Assembly: GCA_963573385.1 (NCBI GenBank)
Contig: CAUYLG010047345.1
Coordinates: forward strand, 62,001 to 126,000
Direction: 5' to 3'
Origin: Cacajao melanocephalus
Taxonomy: Eukaryota; Chordata; Mammalia; Primates; Pitheciidae
DNA: 64,000 nt
Shown: one piece after another, positions 1-11,075 of the stretch
How the letters are laid out: every line of letters begins with the position of its first letter
Numbering within the stretch: position 1 is the first letter of the stretch
The notes under the pieces: generated by a model
The model's database searches: none
Told to the model about the DNA's origin: nothing
What the model saw: the letters and a program-made list of their open reading frames with translations, nothing else
Program-made: the position numbers and the translations under genes

Positions 1-1087
1 GTCACTTTCTGCCTTTTGCAGGGCAATTTATAATCATAAAAGGTTTACAGTACAACTTATATTACTAGAAATTCAGTATAATTTATTCTAAGAAAAATGT
101 ACATGTTGTCATGAAGATTTAGAATAAAGTTTCTTTCAGACATTTTATTTAAATTGAACTTGTAATTAATCAAACAAAAGTAAGTAGTTAAAAAATCTTG
201 AGAGAAAGACCCAAATGTTGTGCTACTCTTAAAAGTAATTATTTTAAAGAACATGTATTTTTAAGAAACTTGAAAATATATAAACTGGCAACTAAATTTA
301 AGCATATTTCGCAGATAACTTCTCATGAACAAGAAGGAAAGATTTACAAATGTATACTATCACTTTAATTAAAGGCATTGGAGAAGACACAAGACAGTGA
401 AGAATTACTAGAACAATATTTTACTAAAGAAACACGTAGAGAAATTTTTTCAGCACAAGGAAAATACTACCCAGATACCTCATAAAAAAATATAGATTTA
501 AGAAAGTATGTAAGGGAAAATGGGAATACACTACCTATATTTTAAAAACTACAATGATTGCAGGGAAAACAAAGATATGTATAAACATGCATGTGTGTTT
601 ATGTATTTATATATATAATTATAAATATATAATACATAACATATGCATATATTATATGGATATTTATATTTACAAATATGAATGCATTTATACTTACAAA
701 ATATATTTTGTATATTTATAAATATATACATTCATCTATATAAATGTTTACATAGAGGTGTGAACTTGTAGATATCTCCATCACTGGGTCATCCCAGAAT
801 GCAGTAAAAGTATAAACACTAGACCTTGATAAATCAAGAATTTATAATTTCTAAGGTAACTACTAAAAGAATAGCCATAAAGTTTATAATTATGAAATAA
901 CAGAAGGAAAAAAAGTAAAAAGTATTGAACAATTAAAAACAAGTCAATAAAAGAAAACAGAATGGTTGAACCATAGAGAAAAGAAACAGTAAGATGATAG
1001 ATTTAAAATCAAATATAGGTAGAATTGAGTTAGGTTATTAAAAATGAATTGAGAAGTTCTGGTATCTGGAAATAGCCAAATAGGTTA
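1..1087. other. AT-rich sequence without a recognised gene
   Basis: Very AT-rich DNA with many short A and T runs. Two small reverse-strand frames occur here, but their translations are low in complexity (rich in Tyr, Ile, Phe and Lys) and show no domain. Apart from the palindromic AT tract at 590-745 I recognise nothing. Confidence 0.6.
590..745. repeat. AT-rich low-complexity tract with palindromic core
   Basis: Almost pure A/T with irregular TATA and ATATT units. It contains a perfect 18-base palindrome, TACAAAATATATTTTGTA (695-712). This sits in a wider imperfect inverted repeat (678-735) whose outer arms read ATGAATG on the left and CATTCAT on the right. The structure is seen directly. 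Any cruciform behaviour is inference. Confidence 0.75.
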
Positions 1088-1682
1088 TGTAAACATCCTT
1101 CTGAGAGACTTCTCTTCCCAGGTCCGCGAGGGGAGTGGTTTCAAAGACAGGGGTTTCCCAGCTCCAGGCCTCCATCTGGGAACCAGAGGAGTTTCAAATG
1201 TAAAGTTCTTTGTCTGAGTTTCCCACACCCTGCCAGGCTAGGTAGAGAAAGCCAGGTAAGGCTCTTTGTCCCAAAAAGCCCGACAAAATCTCTAGGAGGA
1301 GGGGGCTCTGTGATTCAGAGTTGAGGACCAAGCAGCCCATCCCGTATCAGAGTCAAAGATCAATCACTCCAGAGGAAGTTTGAAAGAACTCCTCTCATTG
1401 GACAAGAACATGAATGGGGAGGGGATAATTCAAGAGTTAAAACTCCAGCTGCTCCTACCTATACTGATTCCTTCTCTGGGTCACCTCCCACCACAGCATG
1501 GGAGCTGTCTTTCTTTGTCTCTCTTTCTCTAATAAATCGCTTTTCCACAAAACTCTTTGGGTCCACGGTATTTATTCAAACAGCAAACTCCCCAGCCTCC
1601 AGGGCCCCTTTCCCCATTCTTTGGGGTTAGCCAGGTCAAGAAACTCTTCAGAACCAGGAGATGAGTATGCTCCCCTGTTACA
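1088..1682 (+). mobile_element. Solitary LTR, class I endogenous retrovirus type
   Basis: A GC-richer block of about 595 bases in AT-rich DNA. It starts TGTAAACA and ends CTGTTACA, so the ends pair as TGTAA/TTACA. A pyrimidine-rich run leads to AATAAA at 1531, followed by a segment reading CTCTTTGGGTCCACG, a layout typical of class I (gammaretrovirus-like) LTRs. No primer binding site or internal sequence follows, so it is solitary. The subfamily is not identified and I could not find a clear target duplication. A 68-codon frame inside it (1498-1704) is not a gene. Confidence 0.68.
1531..1536 (+). promoter_or_regulatory. Polyadenylation signal AATAAA of the LTR
   Basis: AATAAA lies just after a TC-rich stretch and about 150 bases before the LTR end, where the R region of a class I LTR would place it. 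It sets the LTR orientation as forward. Confidence 0.6.
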
Positions 1683-2224
1683 CTACTACAGAAAACAGTT
1701 ATAGTATCTCAAAAAAAAAAAAGCAACCCTACCAAGACAACTATTTAAAGAATTTAGAAAGTAATCAAAAGCAGCTACAAATTGTGCATCAGTTCCTAAA
1801 AAGAAAAAAAAAAAAGGTGGCATAAAACTGTAGCATTATTGGCTGGAAGTATGAGAGGATCTAGTTCAGTTCTGGTAGAGTGACTAAAGAGTTAGGATAG
1901 GAATTCTGAACAAGAGAAAAGTTACAAAATGAATGAGTTTCAACATCTATGTATGAATGGATTCACATTTTTGGCTAATTATTGAACTAAGCATACAAAG
2001 GGGAAAATGCAATAGGCCCAACAACTTTTGTCAGTTAGAAACAAAACACTGCGTAGATATTTTGGTTGCTACTCATTGCATAGGAGGCAAAGTTTAGTTT
2101 GAATCCAGCCAAGTTAAAATACCTGCTATAGAAGTTTAAATAGCTTGCAGAGAGACACTGAAATACAGGATCGCTAGAATGTATTATTCAAATTGTCACA
2201 TACAAGAAAAAAATGGGAAAATGA
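1683..2224. other. AT-rich sequence, possibly L1 5' flank
   Basis: No gene seen. It has two poly(A) runs and A-rich DNA resembling the start of the old L1 that becomes recognisable near 2225, but I cannot assign it. Confidence 0.4.
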
Positions 2225-4690
2225 AAACATGACAATAATCAAGAAAAAAGAGCACTCAGTACAAACCAACTGTGATAGGACTCAGAGGATGTGGTTATTA
2301 TAGTATGTTCAATGATTTGAGGAAAAGTTTTACCTTAAGAAATACACAGATTGGAAATGTAGTAAAAAGTAAAAAATATTATTAAGGGACCAAATAAAAA
2401 TTCTAGAAGCAAAAGAACAATAAATAAAATGAAAATATACAATGAATGAACAGCAAATTGAAATTGGTAGAAGAAAATATAAGTGACTTAATGATTTACC
2501 TGTAAGAATTTTACTGTCTTAGGAAAAACGGGAAAAATGGAGAAAAATAAGCAGAGCCGCTGTGACTTATGGAACAATTCCAAGTGGTTTATTCCATATG
2601 TAATTAGATTCACAGGGGGAGTTGGGTAAAAAGAAAAAATCTTTGAAAAAATTTAATGTCTCCAAGTACCACAAATGTGCAAAAACATACAAATTACCAA
2701 CTCAAAAAGCTCTGCAGACACCAAGTAGCACATAGATATGAGACCACATGCAGACAAATACTAGATTGAAATCCAGTGATAAAGAGAATATCTTTAAAGA
2801 AACTTTAAGAAAAAAGATATATTATATACAGAGCAAGAAAATATATAATGATATCTGATTTTTTATTAAAAAGAACAAAGGTCAGAAAGCAACAGAAAAC
2901 TACATTTTAAATGCAGGCACAAACAAAAAAAAATCAAAAATATTGTATATGATAAACCTATCCTTCATAAAGGCAAAATCCTTAATAAAATTTTAGCTAA
3001 GGAGTCCACAAAATCATAATGCTTCATGACCAAAGGGTTTATCTAAAGAATGTAAGGTAGTTAACATATTTTTTAAAAATCCATGTAATTCACCATATTA
3101 AAATATTGAAAAGAGCAAAATCATGTAATTATCACAATAGACACTTTAAAAGTATTGGAAGGAAACTTTAACCCTAATGAAGACACCTAGAAAAAAGCCA
3201 GTTACTATTATGATGAATGGTTAAAGACAGAACACTTTTCAGGAAATAAACAATAAAAATTAGAAAGGAGAAAATAAAGCAGTATTTGCAAATGACTTAA
3301 TGGCTTAACTGAACAATCCCAATTAATCTACCAAAAAAAAAAACAACCTATTAAAACCAATAAATAACTTTGGTAAGCTCATCAGATACCAGGTCAATAA
3401 ACAAAAAACAATTTCTACACCTAAGCAACTGATAAATAGAATTTTAAAGATAAACTCTTGCCTTTTACCAAAGTATCAAAAAGCACTAAATACTAAAGAA
3501 TATAGTTTTAAAATATATCTATTTCAATAGGAACTACAACATATTTCTTTAAAAATTATCAGAAATTAAAAAAATACTATGTTTAAAATAAGCAATATAA
3601 AAAATAAGAAATGATATTGATAAAATTTAACTGTTTCTAAATCTGTTTACAGATACAACTCAAATCAAAATGAGCAGATTTACTTTAGAAATTAAAACAC
3701 TGATTCTAAACTTTATAGGAAATAACAACAGACCTTGAATAGCCAAAATGCTTTTGAAAAATGAACCAGTTGGAGGCCTGACATCTACCGTTTCAAGATT
3801 TACAATACAGCCATAGCACTTAAGACAGTGTTGTGTTAACAGGAAGATGGACATAGCAATCAATGGATAGAATGGAATTCAGAAATAGGGAATTCAATGA
3901 CCAAGGTACTAATAGTCTTTTTTAACAAGTAGCACTGAAACAAATGAAAATTGGTATCTTAAAAAAGAACCTTAACTCTTGTACCATATACAAAATTTAA
4001 CTTAAAATGTTAGGGACTTCAAATGGTAAATTATTAAACTTTTAGGAGAAAATGTTTGTAACCTTGTGTTACACAAAGATTTCTTACATAAGAACCCAAA
4101 AGAACAAATTTAGAAATTGACAAATTGTACTTCACAAATACTGAAACTTTCTGCTCTTCAAAAGTTAGTATTAAGAAAATAAAAAGTCAACTTACAGAAT
4201 GGGACAAAATATTTCTGATTCATATATTTGATAAAGGACTTACATCTAGAATATGAAAAGCAATTTTAGAAGTCAATTTTAAGAAGACAATCAACATTTT
4301 TTAATGATTTTGGATATAAATATAGAAAGCCAATAATACATAAAATACATTCATTACTTTTTAAGGAAATATTTAAGATACCAATGCATAGACATTAGAA
4401 TGTCTAAATTTAAATAGATTGGCAAGATCAAACAATTTTTATGATACAAGGCAACTGGAAATTATCCCCTTTTGTGATGTAAAATGCTATTATTATTTTG
4501 AAAAAGTGTTTGGCATTTTCTAAAACAACTCAATTTACACTTGTTATGCACATCAGTGATTCTACAAAGGAAAGCATATGTACACAAGAAAATCTTTTAC
4601 ATAAATATGCATAGCAACTTCTTTTTCATAACCCAAAATTAGAAACAATTCAAAGTTTATTAGCAGGTAAACAGAATAAAATTGTGATAG
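2225..4690 (+). mobile_element. Old L1 (L1M type), internally deleted
   Basis: A decayed forward L1. About 2225-2930 resembles ORF1: a coiled-coil-coding A-rich part, then a remnant of the ORF1 core. Near 2940 it jumps to late ORF2, recognisable from the stretch just after the reverse transcriptase region (GCAAAATCCTTAATAAAATT) through to the ORF2 end (CATCAGTGATTCTAC, 4551-4565). The missing middle would hold the endonuclease and most of the reverse transcriptase. Many stops; no coding potential. Divergence is high, in line with a mammalian-age L1M. Confidence 0.75.
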
Positions 4691-4699
4691 AAGAGAGGA

Positions 4700-5111
4700 G
4701 GAACAAGATAATATAACCCTCTAGCAATAATCTCTCCAGAGAAACATCAATTTTAACTACCCATGCAAAAAAACACCTTCGCAAGAGCTAAACTGGTGAC
4801 AGATCACAGTATCTGGTTTTGGCATAATAATTAGAAAAGACACATTGAAGAGGGCAGAAAAGACAATATCACATTGCCTACACCACTGCTCCGGTAACCC
4901 CAAGAAAATCTGTCCACTTGAGGAAATAAGAGGAAAATGTACACAGACCTATGCATTGGAAACTAGTACCAGCCTTGTCAGAGTTAAAACACAATACCAG
5001 GCAGAAAACAGTGGCTCCTGATTCCAGGACAATGCCCCCAAACCTCCTTGACCTACCATGGGCCAGATGGGAATCTGATGCCCTAGTATGATGGACCCAA
5101 ATCCAAGCCCG
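4700..5111 (+). mobile_element. L1M 5'UTR-like segment
   Basis: A less AT-rich block that resembles the 5' untranslated region of old L1 elements (runs such as CCCCAAGAAAATCTGTCCAC and CAAACCTCCTTGACCTACC). It directly follows the 3' part of another L1, so it may be the start of a separate truncated copy. An 81-codon reverse frame here (4878-5123) has no recognisable domain and I treat it as chance. Confidence 0.4.
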
Positions 5112-5233
5112 CTTTACCACCAAATGACTGAAGTGACTTGGACTCCAAATAAAAGTAAATTTATTTGTAATTAATTTCTAATTTATTACTTTTATTCGGA
5201 GTCGAAGTTGACTTCAGTCAGTTGGTAGTGAAG
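5112..5233. repeat. Imperfect palindrome, unclassified
   Basis: Two arms of about 47-48 bases around an AT-rich loop of about 27 bases. The left arm runs from CTTTACCACC through GACTGAAGTGACTTGGACTCC to AATAAAAGTAA. The right arm is its reverse complement, with TTACTTTTATTCGGAGTC, then GACTTCAGTC and GGTAGTGAAG. The arms differ at roughly eight positions, two of which are CpG-to-CpA type changes. It looks like a short non-autonomous DNA transposon or an inverted duplication. It does not match the MADE1 or Tigger ends I know. Confidence 0.75.
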
Positions 5234-5317
5234 TGAGTTCTTTACATGCCTGAAGTATCTAACTTCCCCTTCTGTCACATCTCTTCTACATCTGATGAGA
5301 GAAAAGTTCTGTTTTTA

Positions 5318-5501
5318 AAGGTTTATGCGATTAGATTGGGCACATAGATAACCCAGATAATCCAGAATAATCTCCTTGTTTTAAGGTCTATAACCTTAAT
5401 AACACCTGGAAAGTTCCTTTTGCTGTGAAATATATTCACAGGTTCCATGGATTAGGGTGTGAAGGATTTTTTTTTGAAAGGGGGCCATTCTGTCTACCAT
5501 A
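5318..5501 (-). mobile_element. MaLR LTR fragment (MLT1-like)
   Basis: The stretch reading ACCCAGATAATCCAGAATAA, then CACAGGTTCCATGGATTAGG and GGGGGCCATTCTGTCTACCA, matches the 5' part of an MLT1-type LTR read on the reverse strand. Only part of the LTR is present, so it is a truncated or decayed remnant. Confidence 0.6.
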
Positions 5502-5989
5502 CGGATACACATCGTATCACAGAATTTTTTTTAAATGAGTATACTGAGCAAAATAATCCAGACACATAAAGAGCTTATACTATACTATTCAATTTCTCTG
5601 ATACTCTAGATAAAGAAAATCTGAAGGCAGTGTTGGAAAGCAGATCAGCAATTATATGGGTCTACAGGTCTACTCACTGAATAGGGTAAAAAGGAATCCT
5701 TTGGGGGAAATGGAAATATGTATATGCTTATTGTTGTGTTTACATGGGTGTGTTCATTATCTAAATTCTTCAAACCATGTATTTCAGTTGTATTCACTTT
5801 AATTTAGGTAAAATATGCTGCAATGTATTTAATTTCAAAGTGTAAATCACATTACAAAAATTATATGGTTAACAGATGCAGAAAAGTATTGAGCATTATT
5901 CAGCATTGATTCGTGAAAGAAGTAACAATGATCTCTATGCTCATCTACATAGAAAGAAAAATACATTGTGTTATACAAATCAAGAGTAA
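5502..5989. other. AT-rich sequence, nothing recognised
   Basis: No gene or clear repeat seen. The last 130 bases are A-rich and may belong to the old L1 whose 3' UTR follows. Confidence 0.45.
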
Positions 5990-6166
5990 AACAGCAACAT
6001 CAACAACAAAACAGCTATAAGCAAATACATGGATGTTTCTCAGAATAATGATGTGATAAAGAAGCAAGACAGAAAAGATTAAATACAATATGATTCAATT
6101 TCTGTAAAGTTTAAAACAGGCAAAACTAAATTAGCTTAGAAATGTGCAGAAAGTTTCATTATAATG
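5990..6166 (+). mobile_element. Old L1 (L1M) 3' end fragment
   Basis: ATACATGGATGTTTCTCAGA, then AAGAAGCAAGACAGAAAAGA and ACAGGCAAAACTAAATTAGC, match the end of ORF2 and start of the 3' UTR of mammalian-age L1 elements on the forward strand. Confidence 0.6.
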
Positions 6167-6860
6167 ACCGTTTAAGAACGGTCAAAAGAAATTCTAAGGT
6201 ACTAGAAGACAATTTGTCCTCCTTTCCAGAAACTGCATGAAAAACAGTAGCTTAGAACAAGATAGCCATCTGGATGCTGCAAGGAAGAATTTTTTCCACT
6301 GAGAGACCAGGATATCGAGCAGACTGGCATGCTCCTAACAGATATTCAGGCAGAAAGTACTGAGAGTGGAAAGAGAAATGATAGAGACACTGGGGCTGAA
6401 GGGAAAGGAAGCTGGGATCCCTGTATGGGGTTGCTGAGCACCAGGACTTATTCCTAATCCTCAATGTCTCCTAAAGAAAGGGTGAGTGAAATATATGGGG
6501 AACAGCCTGCTCTCACCACGTACCTCTGAGAACCTAGCTGCAGGCAGCCCCTTGACTCTCATGGACATTTCAGTTGGCAGGGGAAACCAACCAGATAGGA
6601 GGTGGAGACAGAAACTGAATCATCATGGATCCCAGGTGCTTAGCGGAGGAGACAGCTGCAAGGGAACACAGCCTTAGGCGCCACTCCCACAACGTTCTCA
6701 GTTTTCCTCCAGGTGGCTTTGGTTTTGTTATCTGCCAGACCTGGAGAGAGCAGGGCTTTCTTTCCCATAAATGGAGGCAACTCTGGTCTGTGTGTCCCTC
6801 TACTGAATGGCCCCACCTAGAGTCTCTGTTCGTCTGTATCAGCTCCTAACACAGCCTTAG

Positions 6861-7080
6861 CTGCCCCACTGGAGCACTTTTCCTAGTGGCCACCACCATA
6901 GAACTTTTGCAGGCAGGCCCTGCCACCCCACCAGAGCACTTTTGCTGGTAGCCCCACAACAGAGCACATTTCACTGTGGCACTCCACATTACCCTGTCAG
7001 AATACTTCCACCTGGGGTCTTCCTAGCCATGCCACTGTAGCACTTCCACCCACAGCCACCAAAGGAGCACCACTGCCAAT
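6861..7080 (+). repeat. Degenerate tandem units in the L1 5'UTR
   Basis: Repeated units of the form CCACCAGAGCACTTTTGCTG recur with variation four to six times (for example GAGCACTTTTCCTAGTGGCC and AGAGCACTTTTGCTGGTAGC). This GC-rich minisatellite-like block is known from the 5' UTR of some primate L1 subfamilies. It helps fix the element as one that reached its 5' end. Confidence 0.65.
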
Positions 7081-7367
7081 GATCTGAGAGCACCTGAGCC
7101 TCCCCACAGCACATCTAGTGCCTGACCTCAAGTGGCCAGAGGATAAAGCCACAGGCCTAATCCAAGACTCCCAGAGTTAAAGCATGCAGCAGCCCAGGAA
7201 TGCCAAGCTGAGCTTTGGCACTCTTGGTGCATCCAGAAATGAAGCCATTTGACTATACTCAACATGTACCACACTCAAACCCTCAAGGGCAGTAAGTAAC
7301 ATAAAAACAAAAAGCACTGTCCAAAGAATAAGAATCTTAGGGGATAAAGGAACATTAGCCCTCACAG

Positions 7368-7685
7368 ATGAAAAACAACCAATTCAAGAACTCTAGTACC
7401 TCTAAAAGCTGGAGTATCTCCTTATCTCTAAATGATCATACCAGCTATCTACCAATGACTCATAACAACATTGAAATGGCTGAAATGTCAGAAATAAAAT
7501 TTGGAATCTGGATGGCCTGGAAGCTCAACAAGATATATGAGAAAGTTGAAACCCAACAGAAAGAAAACAGTAAAATGCTTTTAAAGTTGAAAGATGACAT
7601 AGCCTTATTAACAGAGAATCAAACTGAAGTTCTTCAAATAAAAAACTATACTACAAGAATTTCACAATATAATTGGAAGCATTAA
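7368..7685 (+). pseudogene. L1 ORF1 fragment, N-terminal coiled-coil part
   Basis: A 105-codon open frame. From about residue 37 it reads MAEMSEIKFGIWMAWKLNK and then the heptad-like, Lys/Glu-rich segment typical of the ORF1p coiled coil. ORF1p is the RNA-binding chaperone of the L1 particle. The frame stops before the RNA-recognition domain. Bits of later ORF1 are readable after 7860 in another frame. The 36 codons upstream of MAEMSE derive from 5' UTR sequence. Not functional. Confidence 0.8.
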
Positions 7686-8074
7686 CAACAGATTACAACA
7701 AGCTGAGGAAAGAATCTCAGCGCTTCAAGATCACTCCTTTGAAGCAACATAGGCAGACACAAGTAAAGAAAAAGACTTCATAAAAATGAATAAAATCTCT
7801 AAAAAAAAAATGAGATTATGTAAAGGGGCCAAACCTGCAACTCATTGGCATTCCTGAAAGATTGGGAGAGCAAGCAACTTGGAAAACATACTTGAGGATA
7901 GAGTCCACAAAAATCTTTCCAATCTCACTAGAGAAGTTAACTTGCAAATTCAAGAAATTCAGAGAATCTCTGTTACTTAAGGGAGTGCTAAACATGGAAA
8001 TGAAACAACAATACCTGTCACCACAAAAACACACTCAAGTACTAGCTCATCGATGCTATAAAGCTAGTAACACA

Positions 8075-8800
8075 AAGACAGGATCAAATCCTTACATATC
8101 AATTTTGACCTTGAATGTAATGGGCTAAATGCCCCACTTAAAATGCAGAGTGGCAAGTTGGATAAAGAATCAAGACCCAACTATCTGTTGTCTTTAAGAG
8201 ACACATGTAATAACACCCATAGGCTCAAAGTAAAGGGACGAAGAAAGACCTGCCAAGCAAATGAAAAACAAAATAACAATGGTTGCTATTCTTACATGAG
8301 ATAAAAAAGACTTTAAACCAACAACAGTCAAACAGGAAAAGGGCATTATCTAATAATAAAGGATTTGATGCAACAAGAATTAACTATTCTAAATATATAT
8401 ACACCCATCATTGGAGTACCTAGATTCATAACACATCTCTTTGAAGAGATTCAGATAACCACACAATAATAGTGGGAGACTTCAACACTCACTGACACTA
8501 TTAGACAAATTATTGAGGCAGAAATCTGGCAACGATATTCTAGACTTAAATTCGACACTTGACTCATCAACACTAACAGACATCTACAGAACATTCCACC
8601 CAACAACAGAATATCCATTCCTCTTATACGGACATAGCACATTCTCTTTAATTGACTATATGTTTGGTCATAAACTCTCACAAATTCATAGCAATTGAAA
8701 TCATACCAACCACACTCTAAGACAATAGTGCAATAAAAACAGAAAGCAATATCGAAAACATCTGTCAAAACCATACATATGGAAGTTAAACAACTTGCTT
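8075..8800 (+). pseudogene. L1 ORF2 endonuclease-domain remnant
   Basis: Begins with the ORF2 start (TGSNPYISILTLN), which the 7862-8128 frame enters directly from ORF1 remnants. The end of the endonuclease domain is readable in a second frame (8513-8698), including LTDIYRTFHP and TFSLIDYMFGHK, which hold the Asp and His that belong to the catalytic set. Frameshifts and stops lie between. The protein would nick target DNA for reverse transcription. This copy cannot. Confidence 0.8.
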
Positions 8801-8865
8801 CCTAATGATTTTTGAGTGAACAATAAAATTAAGGCAGAAATCAAGTAACTCTTTGAAGCCAGTTA

Positions 8866-9560
8866 AAACATTTGTAAACTATGCATCAGCAAAGGTCTAA
8901 TATCCAGCATCTATAAGGAGCTTAAATTAACAAGCAGAAAAATATAACCCTAATTAAAAAGTGAGCAAAAGACATGGCAATTTTCAAAAGACATACAGCA
9001 AGCAAGCATATGAAAAAATACTCATCATTAATCATTGGAGAAATGCAAATCAAAATTACTATGAGATATTACACAAATAAGACCAATCAGATTGGCTATT
9101 ATTAAAGAATCAGAAAATAACAGATGTTGGAAAGGTTGTGGAGAAAAGAAAATGCTTTTACACTGCTGATGAGAATGTAAATTAGTTCAGCCACTGTGGA
9201 AAGCAGTTTGGAGGCTTCTCAGAGAACCTAAAACATAATTACCGTTTGACCCAGGAATCTCATTACTGAGTGTATGTCCAGAGGAATATAAATACTTCTA
9301 CTATAAAGACACATCCATGTGTATGTTCAATGCAGAATTATTCAAAATAGCAAAGACATGGAATCAACCTAGCTACTCACCAATGATGGACTGGATAAAG
9401 AAAATGTGGTACACACACCATGGGAATACTATGCAGCCACAAAATGAAATGAAATCAGGTTCTTTGAAGCAACATGGATGCAGCTAGAGTCCATTATCCT
9501 AAGCAAACTAACAAAGAACAGAAAACCAGATACCACGTGTTCTCGCTTATGAGCAGAAGC
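8866..9560 (+). pseudogene. L1 ORF2 C-terminal remnant
   Basis: Picks up after the deletion with TCTAATATCCAGCATCTATAA and continues through the conserved late ORF2 block (GTTGGAAAGGTTGTGGAGAA, then GGAATACTATGCAGCCA) to the ORF2 end near 9560. Multiple stops. The cysteine-rich C-terminal part is only partly readable. Confidence 0.75.
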
Positions 9561-9789
9561 CAAACATTGAATACACATGAACACAAAGCTAAGAATAGAC
9601 CATGGGAACTACTTGCGAGGGAAGAGTGGGAGTGGAGGATGGGTTAAAAAACTACATATTGGGTACTGTGCTTACTACCTGAGCGATGGGATCATTTGTA
9701 CACTGAACCTCAGCAACACAGAATTTACCCACTTTAACAAACCTTCACATTTACCCACTGAATTTAAAATAAAAGTCAAGAGTAGCAAA

Positions 9790-10120
9790 AGCAAAAGGAC
9801 CATGATGGTTCCTAGCAGAAAACATAGGTAAACTTCTGCTAACTTTGGTTATGCAAAAATTTTTCAGAAAAGTCACACAAAAAAATCAAACCGTAAAGAA
9901 AAAATAATAAATTTCATCAAAATAAAAACTTACACTTATCAAAATAACCATTAAAAAACAAACAGGCAAGCCACAGAGTGGAAAGAAATAGGAACAGCAG
10001 ATAATTTGACAAAGGACTTGGATTCAGAATAAATGGCAACCCAATGAAAAAATGGGTAAAGTATTTAAGCTGGCCTTCCACATACATTTTGGCATTTGGT
10101 AAAACTAATCCAATCCTTAA
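9790..10120 (+). mobile_element. Old L1 (L1M) ORF2 fragment
   Basis: AGCAGAAAACATAGG, CAAGCCACAGAGTGGAAAG and GACAAAGGACTTGGATTCAG follow the order of a late ORF2 segment. This copy is more decayed than the neighbouring L1P, which suggests the younger element landed in or beside it. Confidence 0.65.
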
Positions 10121-10802
10121 AATCTGAACATATTATTGTATACACAACCTAAATAGAAGTGGAGAAGGATAAATTCATTGGAAAGTAGCAGCACATTTTG
10201 TGAATTACTTTAGTAATTATTAAAGGGGTCACTACTAAAACAGTCTGCAGATATGATGAGTATTTTCACTTTCTCTGTCTTGGAGTCTAGTAATTAAAAA
10301 TGTGCCTATTTTTTCAGATGGAAAATAAATTTGTAAATTGTAATCATTTAATAAATAAAGTAGAATTAACAAATTAGAGCTGGTTTTGTTTTAAAGTTCT
10401 AGTCAAAAACTTTAGCTAAGCTAAAGAAAAAACAGTCAAATTCAGAAAAACATTTTAGACTTCAAAATTGTTTCAACCTTCCATTCTTGAGCAAGAAAAA
10501 ATTTACGAAGCTTTGCAAAAGCAGAACTTGTTCTATTTTTTAGCTTTCAGAAATATACAATCAAGATCAAAGTTTTATATTTTATGCTATACCTATGTCT
10601 TCCATTAAGCCTACTGCTCTTTTCATTTTTAGTTATGATAATTTAAATTCAGAGTAACTAACTGTTCTCACTGAGGTTGTTTGGGTCAGGATAGTTAGTT
10701 TCAATCAGCCATTCTTAGGTATATACCTTTAAATAAATTTCTAAGTGGATATAACCACATTAAACCAAAAGTTTAATTCCCATCCCAGTAGAATAATAGT
10801 TT
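10121..10802. other. AT-rich sequence, nothing recognised
   Basis: No gene, RNA gene or clear repeat seen. Confidence 0.45.
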
Positions 10803-11075
10803 AATACTTAAGGAGGCAAAGACAGGCAGATCACTTGAGTCCAGGAGTTCAAAAGCAGCCTGGGCAATGTAGTGAGACCCCATCTCTGATCTATGCATAT
10901 ATACAAAAATCAGCTGTTAGTGGTGAAATGTGCCTGTAGTCCCTGGTACTCTGGAGGCCGAGGTGGGTGGATCACCTGAACCCAGGAAGCGGCAGTTGTA
11001 GTAAGACATGATCACGCCACTGCATTCCAACCTGAGCAACAGAGCAAAACCTTGTCTCAAAAAGGAAAAAAAAAA
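10803..11075 (+). mobile_element. Alu, old (J-like)
   Basis: Forward Alu with both arms. GGCAGATCACTTGAGTCCAG marks the left arm and CCTGTAGTCCCTGGTACTCT the right arm, ending in an A-rich tail at 11075. The first 30 or so bases are missing or too diverged to place. Many changes from consensus fit an early primate insertion. Confidence 0.88.

Larger units (their letters stand above)
6250..9775 (+). mobile_element. Primate-type L1 (L1P/L1PB-like), 5' end kept, middle deleted
   Basis: Starts near 6254 with a degraded form of the usual L1 start (CAAGATAGCCATCTGGATGC, a changed YY1-site motif). A GC-rich 5' UTR with tandem units runs to about 7360. ORF1 remnants follow (7368-7970), then the start of ORF2 (about 8075). 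Near 8866 the sequence jumps from the endonuclease region to late ORF2, losing roughly 2 kb that would hold the reverse transcriptase. The 3' end (GGATGGGTTAAAAAACTACA, then CTGAGCGATGGGATCATTTG) closes at an A-rich tail near 9775. It is dead: several stops, frameshifts and the large deletion. Confidence 0.85.

Noticed and set aside
549..731. 60-codon reverse frame in the AT-rich tract
   Set aside because: The translation is a low-complexity Tyr/Ile/Cys run produced by TATA repeats. No domain or context.
1498..1704. 68-codon forward frame starting in the LTR
   Set aside because: It lies in the R/U5 part of a solitary LTR and has no downstream gag or splice partner.
4878..5123. 81-codon reverse frame
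   Set aside because: Falls in L1 5'UTR-like sequence and the start of the palindrome. No domain.
5112..5233. Reading the palindrome as MADE1
   Set aside because: MADE1 has a distinct terminal sequence (TTAGGTTGGTGCAAAAGTAA type) that is absent here. Only the general shape is shared.
6167..6184. Short perfect hairpin GACCGTT-TAAG-AACGGTC as a terminator
   Set aside because: A 7-base stem in mammalian DNA is common by chance, and bacterial-type termination does not apply.
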